From NCBI GenBank assembly GCA_024734495.1, contig JALMQS010000225.1, forward strand, positions 6,361,425-6,425,424: a DNA stretch of 64,000 nucleotides, read 5' to 3'. Source of the stretch: Forficula auricularia (lineage: Eukaryota; Arthropoda; Insecta; Dermaptera; Forficulidae). A program made the position numbers and the translations under genes. Position 1 is the first letter of the stretch; each line of letters opens with the position of its first letter. This document shows positions 56,401 through 64,000 of this stretch, piece by piece. The notes under the pieces were generated by a model. The model was not told the DNA's origin. It saw only the letters and a list, made by a program, of their open reading frames with translations, and made no database searches.

Positions 56401-59400
56401 ACCGCTTTCCTTAGAGGTAATAGAATATTTCTAATTATAAAGACTGATGATGAAAGTGAAACATTCGAAACTATAGGCTATAATAAATATAATACACAAC
56501 ATCTTTTCAATTAAACTTAAGAGTTTTGTTCAGAAGATAGTCTTCTAATATATAACCGTAAATTTAAAAGGTTATTTGACATACAAGTGAAATAAATTTA
56601 ATAAACTCGATAAATTATTTTTATTTATTCACTAAGCAGTTAGGTCATTTCTAATTGACCATCTTCAGTAGTAAATATCGTTTTAGTTTTTGGAGATTGT
56701 AATAAAAACATGTGATATGAATATAAAATCTATGAAGAATCACATGTTTTGATAATGTCAAAAATTAAAACAATTATTTTGATTATTTATGTCCATCGTT
56801 GTTGTAGGGAAATAAGAACAATAGCTTATGCAAATATTTTTTATTTTATGCCAACATTTCGTCAACTTTGTTGAGTTCCTCAGGACTCAAACAAATTAAC
56901 TTCTTTACATATTTGTCATTTTATAAATATTCATTCTTAGCAAACTAGGCACAAATTGAAAATATTTCCTATTAAATAAAAGATTTAAATCTGTGCCTAT
57001 ATGTGTTTGCTAAGAATGAATATTTATAAAATGACAAATATGCAAAGAAGTTAATTTGTTTGAGCCCTGAAAGTCAACAAAGTTGACGAAACGTTAGCAT
57101 AAAATAAAAAATATTTGCATAAGCTATTGTCCTTATTTCCTATAACTTATTAATTAAAACAATTTTAACTTCTAGTCAAGCAAAGATGACGGAAACTGTT
57201 TAGTGAATAAATATAAATAATTTATCGAGATTATTTAATTTATTTCAAATGTGACAATACCCCTTAATGTTAAAAGAATATAAATTACAATGTTACAAAG
57301 TTTTGGAAGAATTTTTAATTTAAACAGTTTCACGACCAAATATGATAGAATACTTTTGAGTCATTACAATGGAATGTTAAATTCATAAAAACTGATGATT
57401 ATAGTGGGATTCACAAGAAAATTCACAAGTTTTGGTTTTTTGGTGGTTGAATTCATTATCTAGGCTACCAATATTTTAATTACAAGTTAAAAATATATAA
57501 AAATAAAATTACCGAAACATCTTCATCTTCGCACAAATCCAATAGTGCTTCAAATGCTTGATCGGCTAGAGCTGGAAAATGCTTAAAAAATCTGGCAATA
57601 AATTGTGAAGCTAATCGTTTTTCTTTAGTCGAACCTTTAATTGCATTCAAAATATCCATGTATTCCGTTTCATGCTAAAAAAAAGGACAAATTTATAAGT
57701 ATAAATATAACTATTGAAAGACATAAGATAAGTAGTTTAAAATTTTTACTATGGACTAAAGTGTGCCAAGAAGAAGGCGAGAGAAAATAATGATAAACAA
57801 TAAAGATTTTATTTTCATATTTTGTTTCCTAAATAATTGTGTTAAAATGTAGAAAAGATATAAAAGAGAGTTATGATTTTTTTTATTTTAAAATGAAAAT
57901 TTTGATTAAAAGTATGTTTATCTTCAAAAATTCTAAAAGATAGTTTAAGGTAGTTTTTTTTTTTTAGGTTAAAATAAAATAATTTTATTTAAAACAGAAG
58001 ATTTATTTTATTTTTAACCTAAAATAAAAACAATTCTGTTACCATCGACAGTGAAATCTTTTATTCAACTAATTTAAGGTAGTTGTTTACTATCTATTGT
58101 ATATAGAACAAACAATAAGGATTCATAATTCATAAGCCCAAAACTTTTTGCTGTCTATATACCACTACTAGCCAATCCAGTGCTCTTTTGACAAATCTGG
58201 CAACATTGTCGGAATTTGAATATTTTTATCATAGAAATGGCAGATAAAATACATTATAAAGGTCGATTTATTAAACAAAAAGTTCTCAATAAACGATTAA
58301 AAGCTGTTGCGACAATGGCTGAAGCGAAAAATGTCAAAAACTACTAAGGTTAATCCACTTTTTAGGTTAAATATATATGTTGTTGCCAGCTTGTTTTTAG
58401 TGTAAATTTTTCATTATTATCTCAGAAACTGTGTTGTAACTATGAATTAAAATTTTCTTAAAAAATGTCTTAGTTATTGTTTAATGTTGGTTTAGTTTTT
58501 TATAACAATGATAAGTTTCTTAATTGTAATTAAATATGTATGTAAACTTTCCGATATCCCGTATAATGCAATGTATAAGTCTGAAAAACTCTATCTTTGG
58601 AATTTACTATCGCCGGAACTATATTGTTCATAAATTTCGTTTTGCCACCAATCGATGCAGAAATATTTAAATAATAATCTGTCTAAATTTCAAAAAAATC
58701 CCAAGAAAACCCATATGGTGAAACAACTACCTTAAGCTAATGTTAAATGATTTATGAAGTTTGAAAGTGTGGCCTGGGTTCATAGTTAAAATAATTTATT
58801 AAGATCAGGAACGAGGCTTGATGAATCCGGTGATCTCTTTGACACAGATATAACCTTTACATTGTATGAAATTTTCTCAAGGTTTTCAATTTTATTTATA
58901 ATTCTCGAATCATTGGCACTGTGTTCCTTTTCCAACTTACAGTCATATAATTATTGTAAATAATAACGAGAAGAAACTTAACTGTATAGTTTCATTTTTT
59001 ATTTTGAGTTCAATTGAACTTATGACACATAACCTTGTGATTTTCATATCTTTTGCCTGTTCTATCCGTCGCCTTAACTCACACAATATATCAACTTGTA
59101 TTATTGTTGTCAAGTCAAGTTGTTGTATAACCTAAAGCAAATTCAATTATTTTCTAAAATGTAAAAGTACTTAAATGACATGGATTGAAGATGGCCTCAA
59201 GTTGAAGCCGAAACGTTTCATGATCAAAATAAAATAAATTAACAACCATGATGAAGATTTTTTATTTTTGAAAAATAACCATCATTCTCAAAGGATTCCA
59301 TCTTCCACCGGATTCATCAAGCCTCGTTCCTGATCTTAATAAATAATATAAGAATCATAAGTACTTTCCTAAATAAAATAATTTAAAACAGAAGTACTTT

Positions 59401-60228
59401 TCGAAAATGTATGTAAGTAATTAAAATGTTTATTTGCATCAAGCAGAGGACAACCTAATTGATTCCTCTTATTTTTGTAAGAAAAATAAAAGCTATATTC
59501 CTTGGAGTCATATTGTCAGTAATGGCAGAAGCTGACGAAAAAAGATATAATGTCAAAAAGTTTTTAAAAAACACACACGTGAGATTTATTTATACATACA
59601 TATATGGATTTTTCAAAACTTATTAGGCTTGCACTATTATTAAAATTTTATTTACATAAAATTTAGGTTTATTTTTTATTTTGTCGAATATGTGAAACTC
59701 AAAGTGTTGGGACGACACATTTCTATTTTACTTTAGCAAGCTACCCTAAAAATGAAAATTAAGTCGTAATTAACATGTTTAGACCGCGCCCTAACATATC
59801 TATATACAATACATATATATATATATAGGTAATAAATATGAGAGCTAAATGGCCATTGAGAATCCCTTTGCCATAAGAATATATGTATATTGTGATTATG
59901 TTATGTGTCATTCTGTCTGAGTATTATAGAGGTAAATATAGAATACAGAATATATGTGAATAAAGAAATAAATTAAATAAATACAAAATATTATATCAAA
60001 AAATAAAAATGAATAAAATGCTTTTTATTGTGATAATTTCCAAATATATGTATAAATGAAAATAGGAAAGATGAAGATTAGAAATTTTTAAAATGAAAAT
60101 TAATAAAATAAGTTTTAATAAAGATGAAATGAAAAATGTTTTTTATATATTACCTCTCCAATTTTTTCTTTAGCATCGGCTAGCACACCAAAATGCTTAT
60201 AAAGTTTTTCTATATTATCTGCACTCAT
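46659..60228 (-). CDS. API5: Apoptosis inhibitor 5 (ten coding exons, 535 aa)
   Basis: Exons, in transcription order: 60228-60154, 57674-57513, 56152-55987, 55905-55745, 54645-54438, 54352-54188, 52608-52419, 49108-48877, 48373-48220, 46753-46659. Total 1608 nt, in frame throughout; human API5 is about 524 aa. API5 (AAC-11) is a nuclear HEAT/ARM-repeat scaffold that suppresses E2F1- and caspase-linked apoptosis. Family landmarks in order: GSTKEKRLASQFIARFFKHF, LLDLCEDEDVSIRKQAIKDL, SQILNGEDIVRERCLKFL, YMPLPPEGEEN, FSYVECLIFSLHRIARL (leucine-rich helix), TDENKIKVVALKTTSNIHTL, DLFHTPPSYKSVISLSWKP, IYTPPGGKYS, and an RG-rich tail. Nine introns; intron 3 has a GA donor. Two junctions keep frame only if the GT four bases inside a GTAAGT is used. 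Confidence 0.95.
46754..47416. other. API5 intron 9, 3' part; no feature
   Basis: AT-rich intron. A fragment near 46950 (GCTGACCCCCGACGTAGAG) faintly resembles the SINE body but is too short to call. Confidence 0.4.
47417..47894 (+). mobile_element. Non-autonomous Helitron-like element (API5 intron 9)
   Basis: Starts A|TCACATACTACTAAAGG and ends with a hairpin GCCCACC-GAA-GGCGGGC followed six to seven bases later by CTAG|T, the canonical Helitron 3' arrangement and A/T target. Inside, a G-rich unit beginning ACTACTAAAGGGCATTTG is repeated about three times (47423, 47511, 47642). It is 478 bp, non-coding and probably related to the G-rich repeats at 26.1 and 28.4 kb. Confidence 0.65.
47895..48219. 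other. API5 intron 9, 5' part; no feature
   Basis: AT-rich, nothing recognised. Confidence 0.4.
48220..48373 (-). CDS. API5: API5 exon 9
   Basis: 154 nt, KNGSSSGLKRHTPISFPGGG... to NKVSSY plus one base, donor TATA|GTAAGT. Carries the EIYTPPGGKYS motif of the family tail; lysines and serines replace a clear bipartite nuclear signal. Confidence 0.9.
48877..49108 (-). CDS. API5: API5 exon 8
   Basis: 232 nt, (R)LQYFSRGTQGYIKKLREALQ... to PSTSASSSQ|GTATGA. Contains the most conserved C-terminal block (DENKIKVVALKTTSNIH, DLFHTPPSYKS). Confidence 0.95.
49323..50383. mobile_element. TTAA-ended DNA transposon, copy 1 (API5 intron 7)
   Basis: Ends TTAAGGTAGTTG and CAACTACCTTAA. Interior shared with 58074-58735: ATAAGGATTCATGATTCATA, CAAAACTTTTTGCTGT, GACAAATCTGGCA, GTGTAAATTTTTCATTATT and GAAACTGTGTTGTAACTATG. 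This copy additionally holds the 70-bp tandem array. TTAA may be part of the end or a target duplication. Confidence 0.8.
49691..49969. repeat. Four tandem copies of a ~70-bp unit
   Basis: Units begin at 49691, 49761, 49832 and 49902, each TTCCTCACTACCTCTGGGCT ... ACATTCAATG ... ATTTTGAAAAAATCTA, nearly identical. The third is one base longer. A 79-codon frame spans them but is only the repeat translated. Confidence 0.92.
50384..52418. other. API5 intron 7, remainder; no gene seen
   Basis: AT-rich, with a GC-rich patch at 51690-51765 (GGGCTTCAGCCCGGAGGGCC) that looks like a transposon end, C runs near 50735 and 51339, and degraded simple repeats. No supported ORF. Confidence 0.4.
52419..52608 (-). 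CDS. API5: API5 exon 7
   Basis: 190 nt, QKILDRLIEYMPLPPEGEEN... to LKDFRF plus two bases. Acceptor TTTCAGAG|TT (the first AG, two bases upstream, gives the wrong frame). Donor TTTAG|GTAAAA. Confidence 0.9.
52609..53225. other. API5 intron 6, downstream part; no feature
   Basis: AT-rich intron sequence without recognised repeats. Confidence 0.4.
53226..53708. repeat. Inverted-ended element (AAGAGAAACAAAGAGG family), copy 2
   Basis: Ends GATTCACGAAGAGAAACAAA and TTTGTTTCTCTTTGTGAATA, with ~60-bp arms continuing through TGATGCAAATAAACATACAC. The interior differs from copy 1: it has AGGCCTTCCGCCCTAAGGGG and a long TA run (53455-53493). It is preceded by AAGAGTAGCAGAGTTGTTG, a motif also found beside other copies. 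Confidence 0.75.
54188..54352 (-). CDS. API5: API5 exon 6
   Basis: 165 nt, DSGKFVSYMCEQVLPQLSEI... to NVESKV plus one base. Acceptor GATAAAG|TT, donor GTAA|GTGGAT. As at exon 5, the upstream GTAAGT would break the frame. Confidence 0.88.
54438..54645 (-). CDS. API5: API5 exon 5
   Basis: 208 nt, DVTADEFHNIMDILGWSRLG... to PYFSV plus one base, donor GTAA|GTATCT. The stronger-looking donor four bases upstream (TCT|GTAAGT) would throw exon 6 out of frame. Intron 5 is 85 nt. Confidence 0.88.
54800..54992. repeat. Fold-back with weak hammerhead-like centre (API5 intron 4)
   Basis: ATACAGTTCTTTGAAAAACA and TGTTTTTCAAAGAATTGTAT bound the element, with TTAAAATATATTTCAAACG-type inner arms. The centre has TTGATAAAGGGACG ... 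TTTATCCGGAAACG, a GATAAA/TTTATC stem followed by GAAAC. Confidence 0.6.
55071..55337. mobile_element. MITE (API5 intron 4)
   Basis: 31-bp inverted ends TATGAGCCGTTTATTTTGAA / TTCAAAATAAACGGCTCATA with GTGGCCTAA continuing inward, flanked by TATA. No ORF. It abuts the fold-back at 55345. Confidence 0.8.
55345..55667. repeat. Fold-back with two hammerhead-like cores (API5 intron 4)
   Basis: The arms TTGAGTAGATATTGATGAGG and CCTCATCAATATCCACTCAA enclose inverted TAAACCGACGTTTCGGAGGC and its mirror. Each arm reads CCCTGAAGGAGGGAATAG, then CCTCC, GAAACGTCGG (the plus-strand copy has one change, CCAAAACG). The 323-bp unit is almost a perfect palindrome. Confidence 0.75.
55745..55905 (-). CDS. API5: API5 exon 4
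   Basis: 161 nt, (G)TLSGIFSQILNGEDIVRER... to KKVLQ|GTAAGA. The preceding intron is only 81 nt (55906-55986) and both its edges read AGGAACATT. Confidence 0.93.
55987..56152 (-). CDS. API5: API5 exon 3 (GA donor)
   Basis: 166 nt, IRKQAIKDLPGLCKDNK... to FKIDAK plus one base. The conserved DAKGTL continues across the junction, so the exon must end at AAAAG with the intron beginning GAACAT. There is no GT at all between here and the next acceptor. Confidence 0.9.
56153..56447. other. API5 intron 2, 3' part
   Basis: AT-rich with a TA microsatellite near 56350; repeat text ATGAGAAATAACAAATAGAA links it to 30690 and 5335. Confidence 0.4.
56448..56488 (+). other. Hammerhead-like core, close relative of 13085
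   Basis: CTGATGA, T, GAAAGTG-AAA-CATTC, GAAA, CTATAGGC. The cleavage triplet position reads GGC instead of GTC, which should abolish self-cleavage. Confidence 0.5.
56795..57155. repeat. Palindromic Penelope-like fold-back (API5 intron 2)
   Basis: Head-to-head arms: GGGAAATAAGAACAATAGCT ... ATGCCAACATTTCGTCAAC at the left and GTTGACGAAACGTTAGCAT ... AGCTATTGTCCTTATTTCC at the right; the inner parts (AAGTTAATTTGTTTGAG, AATGAATATTTATAAAATG) also pair. Each arm has a hammerhead-like core: minus CTGAGGA, A, CTCAACAAAGTTGAC, GAAA; plus CTGAAA, GTCAACAAAGTTGAC, GAAA. A solo arm of the family is at 21590. Confidence 0.8.
57156..57512. other. API5 intron 2, 5' part; no gene
   Basis: AT-rich; GCAAAGATGACGGAAACTG at 57180 may pair with TCAGTAGTAAATATCG-type sequence around 56640-56690 as outer arms of a larger fold-back. 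Confidence 0.35.
57513..57674 (-). CDS. API5: API5 exon 2
   Basis: 54 codons, HETEYMDILNAIKGSTK... to DEDVS|, acceptor TTTTTTTAG, donor TCG|GTAATT. Second HEAT-like repeat. Confidence 0.95.
57995..58072. repeat. Block shared with the Penelope unit at 13.7 kb
   Basis: AACCTAAAATAAAAACAATT ... TGTTACCATCGACAGTGAAA matches 13697-13768 nearly perfectly. It probably is a solo Penelope-type end. Confidence 0.65.
58074..58735. mobile_element. TTAA-ended DNA transposon, copy 2 (API5 intron 1)
   Basis: Ends TTAAGGTAGTTGTTT and AAACAACTACCTTAA. Contains a 37-codon ORF at about 58239-58350 (MADKIHYKGRFIKQ ... ATMAEAKNVKNY) that is already broken in copy 1; it may be the N-terminal trace of a transposase. 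Homologous to 49323-50383 without the tandem array. Confidence 0.8.
58785..59345. repeat. Fold-back with hammerhead-like core (API5 intron 1)
   Basis: Ends TTATTAAGATCAGGAACGAG and CTCGTTCCTGATCTTAATAA, continuing GCTTGATGAATCCGGTG / CACCGGATTCATCAAGC. Near the right arm TTGAAGA, T, GGC-CTCAAGTTGAA-GCC, GAAACGTTTC (59168-59203). The first base of the box is T instead of C. Confidence 0.7.
59346..60153. other. API5 intron 1, 5' part; no gene
   Basis: AT-rich. A single AAAGAGG-family end occurs at 59430-59470. Confidence 0.4.
60154..60228 (-). CDS. API5: API5 exon 1
   Basis: 25 codons, MSADNIEKLYKHFGVLADAK... to GGAGAG|GTAATA, phase 0. The ATG is the first in frame after stops and gives the expected family N-terminus. 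Intron 1 is 2.5 kb. Confidence 0.93.
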
Positions 60229-61079
60229 TTTGAATTAAAAAAAAAATATATCTAAATTATTATTACACTTATAAACAAATAAGGTCTACAAACACTAATA
60301 AATTAAACAACAATAATTATATGAGAAAGTTACAAATCCCTAAAATCTCATGTAAGTTTGGATTAAAATATTTAACATTTATTAAAAGACGCTTGAAAGT
60401 AAGTCAATTACAAATAGTAATATCTCGTTTAGTTAGCCGGAAAGCTCACCAAGTTCACGAGAATGTGAGTCAAATCAGCAACTTAATTAAAAATTAAAAA
60501 AAAAATATCCTAAGGAAAAATAATTTATAAATTCAATAATAATAATAATAAAAAATTATTAAATTATTTATATATTAATTATTTTAATTATTATAGAACT
60601 AAAATTAGTTGGATTGAAAATGATTTGTGAGCGCCAAAATTTAAAAAAAGGTCATCTTTTTCAATTTTCTAGAGCAGCCTAATTTTGAGACGTGGGCGAG
60701 TTCAGGATGAGTGTATTTATATATGGGTTAATTGGGCAATAGCCCAAGGAGACAGAGTTATAGGCATAGATAAAAGAAGGATGGGAAAATAATTTTTTTA
60801 ACAAAACCAAAAAAATAAAAAAATTGAAAGCCTTTTATCTAAAAATTCAGCCCTTTTTTATTTTTTTAATACGAATTTTATTTATCTTTTAAATATTAAC
60901 ATTACAATAATTTAGTTTCTAGTACATTACATAAAATATCTCAATTTTTAATATACATTACAGACCTAAAAATATTAATTAAATTTTTCTTTTTCTTTTT
61001 GAGCGTAATTATGTAAAAAATTTTAAAGCAGGCGATATTGATACTTCAAAGCCGTCTACTAGTGGAATGCCTTCCAACA
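60229..61079. promoter_or_regulatory. API5 5' region; no discrete element identified
   Basis: Sequence upstream of the API5 ATG. Very AT-rich near the start codon, with the patch at 60420-60480 somewhat less so. No TATA box, initiator or CpG island can be defended. Confidence 0.25.
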
Positions 61080-62027
61080 ATTTTTACTGAAGGTGATATC
61101 ATTTTCCTCCTTCCACACAAACGCTGGATTTCCTCAGGGATAAGTTATCTCCCCTCTTTCTTATCTATATCAACGACCTTCTAAACTTGCCCTCTAATCC
61201 GGTACATTGTTACGCAGATGATAGCACCCTACATAACGCAATAACGCCCCTGCATCGCATAAAAACCGTGCAGACATTGCCTCCTCAATTAATTTAGACT
61301 TATGCAAACTTAAAAACTGGGGATCCCAAAACTTAGTTAACTTCAATTCAGTGAAAACTCATTCTTGCCTTATTTCTAGACGCGTCGATAGAAGCCCCCA
61401 AAACATATAATTTGATTCAGTGATAAAATTTCAATGCTAGGTGTGACTCTAGGGTCTGACCTTTATTGGAATGACCACATCTTAATCACTGCTAAATCAG
61501 CAGCGAATAAGCTTGGTCTCCTATTTAGGTCTAAGCGCTATATTATACTCCCAGTCAACTCCTTACTCTGTATAAGGCTCAAATTCGTCCTTGTCTCGAA
61601 TATGGCTCTCATCTGTGGAGGGGTGCCTTCAAGCATTCTCTTGCCACACTGGATGCAATTCAGAAACGAGCAATTAAACTAACACAGCCCTAACAAACCC
61701 ACTCGACTCCCTGGCTCACTGAAGAACCGCTTTTGCCCTTTCCCTGTACTACAGATACTATCATGGTATCTGTTCAGTAGAGCTGAAATCAATTATCCCC
61801 CCTAAACACGCGGTTTCCGAAAGCTCAGCACCCCTTCGCTGTCAAATTGGATAAAAGCCGAACCAACGCTTTCGCCAACTCTTTTATCCATATGACCTCA
61901 AGAGACTGGAACTCATTTCCAGCCACCGTCTTCCCCGCAACTTATAACCTTCAGGTGTTTAAGACCCGCACCCAGAGACTACATACACTATAAGTGCGTC
62001 TATTACTCTAACTTGACAGTCAAAAAA
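61080..62027 (+). mobile_element. Decayed non-LTR retrotransposon (RT to 3' UTR)
   Basis: Readable in pieces: NAGFPQG, a stop, [56 protein letters not shown], and the NWNSFPATVFP-type C-terminus. It is the same family as 32001-32952 and begins slightly further upstream, keeping RT motif B (GFPQG). Several indels and stops break it. The 3' end differs (no AGGCCTTTAGG block) and closes with a short A run near 62020. Confidence 0.85.
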
Positions 62028-62798
62028 AATATAAAATATAGGTATACTGTCTAATCCAAAACATAAAGACATTAAATAAAAAATAAAAAATATAAAGTAA
62101 ATAAAACCTGTTTTTTATCACTCTTAATAATAAAAGACTGTCTTAAATATATTAAAAAAAAAACTTTTCTAAAAAGTACAAAATAATCTAATACTTAATC
62201 AAAATGTGTGGGGCGCAGAAACTATATGTAAATTTGATTTTCTAATTAAAAATATTTTGTATTGCAGTTTTCTAATTTATTAATAATTTTTTTTAAATAC
62301 CATATTACTTTTATTCATCATCGAGTATTATTATTATTAAAGCTAAAAAAGTTTATTTAGTAAAAAAAATTGTGATAAGTAAATTTAAATCACATAAAAA
62401 AATATTCTCACTGCATTTCTTGTGAGAGCAATTATTCACTTTTTGAGTCTACCGCTAGATGGCGCTTGGATCGGAAATCTAGCGGTTTCTGGCTATTTTG
62501 GAAGACCGATCTAGCGGTTTTATAAATCAAATCGTTGGCAACACTGACTGCAAATAGCAGAGTGTGAACCATAGATAAAAGATACCCAACAACTAAAAAT
62601 CTATCACGATATCTAGCGGCTGCCAAGCCCTCAAGGAAAGCCATCAAGGCTACATAGTATCTTTTATCTATGCTTTGAATTTCCTGTCAGATCGTGGGAG
62701 CTCACTATCTATAGTATCTTTTATACAAACAACTAGCTTGCTACAACAAAAATCTTCTAAACTATAGTATCAAACAAATAAATTATATATGTATAATA
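62028..62798. other. No gene; small hairpin at 62570-62674
   Basis: The hairpin ends are CATAGATAAAAGATAC and GTATCTTTTATCTATG. The sequence ATCTAGCGG is repeated at 62478, 62511 and 62612. The minus-strand ORF across it is not recognised. Confidence 0.5.
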
Positions 62799-63963
62799 GT
62801 GGGTCAAAAAATCCATTGGTGTTCTTTTTCAAGCATGACACGGTATAATGGTCGCTAGACACCTCAAAAAAAATTTTTCAAATATGAGCTCTTTTAATTT
62901 TTAATAGGAGATCCTCCGCATCACATGTTTAGTTTTTTTTCACAGTCCACTAGAAAAAAATTTCCATACTATCATCATTACACGACGATTAAGTAGAAAA
63001 AAGATTCTTAAAAAGAATTTCGTAGGAAAAATTTTAATGCCTCTACAAAAAAAAAGGGTATCTTCACCATTTGAAAGTTGAAGATGGAGGAGATATAAGC
63101 CTGATTATTTTAAGACAAAATTTCTCATTTTAGAGTTTATGAAAATTTTATAAACTCCACAACACGTCGGCTATTATAAAATTCGCAATACAAATTTTTT
63201 ATAGAAAATTAACTGCTCTTATAAAGGGTAAAGTCATATGTTTTGGCGATTAAATTAAGCGTTCAAAGATACTATCATCAAACTTTCATGTGTAAAGATT
63301 TTAAGAGTTTTTGATTAGATATTCGAAAAATTTCAATTTAATTTTATGAATTTCATACAAATTTCACTTTTTGTCAATAATTTCGAAGTATTACTCGAGT
63401 TGATAAAAATTCAAAATTCGTGTAAATGTTCACAAAACTTCATAAATTAAATTGAAATTTTTCGAATATCTAATCAAAAACTCTTAAAATCTTTACACAT
63501 GAAAGTTTGATGATGAATATCTTTTGAACGCTTAATTTAATCGCCAAAACATAAGACACCCTTTTTATAGAGCAGTTAATTTCCTATAAAAATTTGTATT
63601 GCGAATTTTATAATAGCCATTCATTGTCGAGTTATAAAATTCATAAACAAAAATGAAATTTGTCTTAAAATAATCAAACTTAAATCTTCAATATCTTTCA
63701 AATGGTGAGGTTTACGGAAAAAATATAAGATACCTTTTTTGTAGAGCATTAAATTTCCTACGAAATTCTTCAAGAACATTTTTCTGTACAATCAATTAAT
63801 GATGAGGTATGAATTTTTTTCTATTGGACTGAGAAAAAATAAAAAACTGCGATGCGGAGGATCTTCCTATTAAAATGAAGAGCTCATATTTAGAAATAAT
63901 TTTTTTAAGGTGTCTAGCAACCCTTGTTACTAAAAAAAAATAATGAATTTTTTTGACCCACCC
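62799..63963. mobile_element. Very long palindromic MITE (~1165 bp)
   Basis: Ends AGTGGGTCAAAAAATCCATT and AATGAATTTTTTTGACCCACC in TA-rich context. The arms (~570 bp each) share GGTGTCTAG, ATGAGCTCTT, GGAGATCCTCCGCATC, CATTTGAAAG, TTTGGCGATTAAATTAAGCG and TTACACATGAAAGTTTGATG in inverted order, meeting near 63385. No ORF. Confidence 0.85.
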
Positions 63964-64000
63964 TATTTATTATATATATATATTCTCTAAAATTTGATCA

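Overview
This is a eukaryotic nuclear window, very AT-rich, with GT-AG introns full of mobile elements. Three host genes are recognisable. All are animal genes, so I read this as a repeat-rich metazoan genome, most probably an arthropod. One API5 intron appears to use a GA donor, a splice type described as common in the copepod Eurytemora affinis; a copepod is therefore possible, but the species cannot be fixed from the sequence alone.

Host genes: (1) the first coding exon of a Tec-family tyrosine kinase (Btk29A-like; minus strand, 22982-23134), whose remaining exons I do not find; (2) a complete Mediator subunit 7 gene, MED7 (plus strand, three exons, 28069-33381, 219 aa); (3) a complete apoptosis inhibitor 5 gene, API5 (minus strand, ten exons, 60228 down to 46659, 535 aa, HEAT/ARM repeats then an RG-rich tail). 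Nothing suggests that the three are functionally coupled. No prokaryotic-style operons, CRISPR arrays, rRNA or convincing intact tRNA genes were seen.

Layout: 1-5.9 kb holds a palindromic element around a tRNA-like core, two copies of a composite repeat with a 20-bp minisatellite (one copy carrying two later insertions), and a TA-flanked MITE. 8-22.7 kb holds decayed non-LTR 3' ends, a tRNA-derived SINE, three hAT-type elements with 8-bp target duplications, a small Penelope-like unit encoding only a GIY-YIG nuclease, and several long palindromes. 24-25.5 kb is a non-LTR element with an RNase H domain. 28-33.4 kb is MED7, with a MITE in intron 1 and an RT-bearing non-LTR fragment in intron 2. 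34.0-39.0 kb is a nested stack: a Penelope-like element with ~460-bp inverted ends (RT plus GIY-YIG) sits in the endonuclease domain of a Helentron-type element, which sits in an older repeat whose empty copy is at 10.47 kb; a hAT fragment follows. 39-46 kb is palindromes and non-LTR pieces. 46.7-60.2 kb is API5, its introns carrying a Helitron-like element, a TTAA-ended transposon pair and several fold-back elements. 61-64 kb has another decayed non-LTR copy and a ~1.17-kb palindrome.

The most interesting recurring signal is a hammerhead-ribozyme-like core (CTGANGA, one extra base, a stem II hairpin, GAAA). It occurs at more than ten places, mostly inside short inverted-repeat elements and both ends of the full Penelope-like copy. 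This suggests that much of the fold-back content is Penelope-derived. All coordinates, exon junctions and motif calls come from reading the sequence; no alignment or folding software was run.
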